A stretch of DNA of 9,215 nt from JAITWN01 sp964384095. GTDB lineage: Bacteria > Pseudomonadota > Gammaproteobacteria > SZUA-140. The stretch lies in assembly GCA_964384095.1 (NCBI GenBank), contig CAYLKC010000073.1, forward strand, positions 1 through 9,215, given 5' to 3'. Both the position numbers and the translations under genes were made by a program. Below the pieces are notes generated by a model. The model ran no database searches and was not told the origin of the DNA. It was given only the letters and a program-made list of their open reading frames with translations. Shown one piece after another: positions 8,413 to 9,215 of the stretch (within the stretch, counting starts at the first letter, position 1; every line of letters begins with the position of its first letter).

Positions 8413-9215
8413 AGCGCACAAGAAGACGCTGCCGGCGGGTCGCCGACAGTCGAATACATACAGCATCACCTGACCAATTTCTGCGTCGGCGACTGCGATC
8501 CGGTCACCCACAAGGCGGCGGGCTTCTGGGCGCTGCATGTCGATACCGTCGTCGTCAGCCTCACGCTCGGCGCGGTCATGATCTTTGCCGCATGGCGCGC
8601 CGGCCGCAATATGTCGGTCACCGCCCCGGCCGGTTTCCAGAACTTTGTCGAGATGATCGTCGAGTTCGTCCAGGGCCAGGTCAAGGATTCCTTTCCGAGC
8701 AAAAACCCGCTGATCGCGCCGCTCGCGCTGACGATCTTCGTCTGGGTCTGGTTGATGAACTTCATGGACCTGGTGCCGGTCGACCTGCTGCCGCAGCTCG
8801 CCAGGTTCGCCGGGTTCGAATACTTCAAGTTCGTGCCCACCACCGACCTCAATACCACGATGGCGATCGCGCTCAGCGTGTTCGCACTGGTCGTGTTCTA
8901 CAACATCAAGGTCAAGGGCCTCGGCGGCTACCTGAAGGTGTTCCTGTTCCATCCGTTCGGCAAGTTTTTCATCCCGGTCAACATCGTGATGACGCTGATC
9001 GAGGAACTGGCCAAGCCGCTCAGCCTCGGTCTGCGACTGTTCGGCAATATCTTCGCCGGCGAGCTCGTGTTCCTGCTGATCGCGCTGATCGGCGGCACGC
9101 TCGCGGTCGGTGCCGCCGCGCTGCTGTGGTTGCCGATGCAGGTCGTGCTCGACCTCGGCTGGCTGATCTTCCACCTGCTGATCATCACGCTGCAGGCCTT
9201 CATCTTCATGGTGCT
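8410..9215 (+). CDS. atpB: F1Fo ATP synthase subunit a (truncated by window edge)
   Basis: Subunit a forms the two half-channels that carry protons to and from the c-ring. From TTG 8410 there are 268 open codons to the window edge, probably lacking only about the last 10-20 residues. The proton-path motif GLRLFGNIFAGE is present: R209 corresponds to the essential E. coli R210 and E218 to E219. H255, in the final FHLLIITLQAFIFMVL segment, corresponds to E. coli H245; the loop before it is about 11 residues longer than in E. coli. Helix 1 is near residues 42-62. The N-terminal segment contains C25 and C29 (NFCVGDCDP). The residues fit a proton-coupled enzyme; I did not see evidence for a sodium type, which would need subunit c to judge. 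atpE and the F1 genes should follow outside the window. Confidence 0.96.
   Translation, partial: MSAQEDAAGGSPTVEYIQHHLTNFCVGDCDPVTHKAAGFWALHVDTVVVSLTLGAVMIFAAWRAGRNMSVTAPAGFQNFVEMIVEFVQGQVKDSFPSKNPLIAPLALTIFVWVWLMNFMDLVPVDLLPQLARFAGFEYFKFVPTTDLNTTMAIALSVFALVVFYNIKVKGLGGYLKVFLFHPFGKFFIPVNIVMTLIEELAKPLSLGLRLFGNIFAGELVFLLIALIGGTLAVGAAALLWLPMQVVLDLGWLIFHLLIITLQAFIFMV

Noticed and set aside
8137..9174. 345-aa minus-strand frame opposite atpI/atpB
   Set aside because: A shadow of AtpB codons; highly charged His/Glu/Asp/Arg-rich translation with no domain.

Overview
The window is GC-rich, densely coding chromosomal DNA from a proteobacterium. The protein sequences and the order rsmG-parA-parB-(atpZ)-atpI-atpB point to a gammaproteobacterium, perhaps a Chromatiales-like lineage, but the genus cannot be fixed from sequence reading alone. 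In this group that gene block usually lies close to the chromosomal replication origin, so the window is probably origin-proximal (inference).

Layout. On the minus strand, positions 1-2584 carry the first part of gspE (cut by the left window edge) and the complete gspD: the assembly ATPase and outer-membrane secretin of a type II secretion system. A 107-bp divergent intergenic region (2585-2691) follows, holding back-to-back promoter-like elements. Everything to the right is on the plus strand: glgP (glycogen phosphorylase), rsmG (16S rRNA m7G methyltransferase, overlapping the glgP stop), parA and parB (chromosome segregation), a 114-bp gap with a good sigma70-type promoter, then atpZ, atpI and the 5' part of atpB (start of the F1Fo ATP synthase operon, cut by the right window edge). 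No stretch longer than about 300 bases lacks a gene. I see no tRNA, rRNA, insertion sequence, CRISPR array or phage gene.

How the genes work together. GspD and GspE belong to one secretion machine. The next block links a storage-glucan enzyme (GlgP) by a TTGA stop/start overlap to the housekeeping rsmG-parAB genes. The last block begins the ATP synthase operon with two different small assembly or ion-related membrane proteins (AtpZ and AtpI families) ahead of subunit a. Three genes (rsmG, atpI, atpB) appear to start with TTG.

Novelty. This is mostly ordinary core-genome territory, and I found no convincing undescribed system. Points worth a second look are: glgP in the place where mnmG usually precedes rsmG; a gspDE pair without gspC; a perfect 11-bp hairpin inside the 3' end of parB; overlapping divergent promoter elements; tandem atpZ-atpI; an AT-rich codon patch in glgP; and a CxxxC pair in the AtpB N-terminus.
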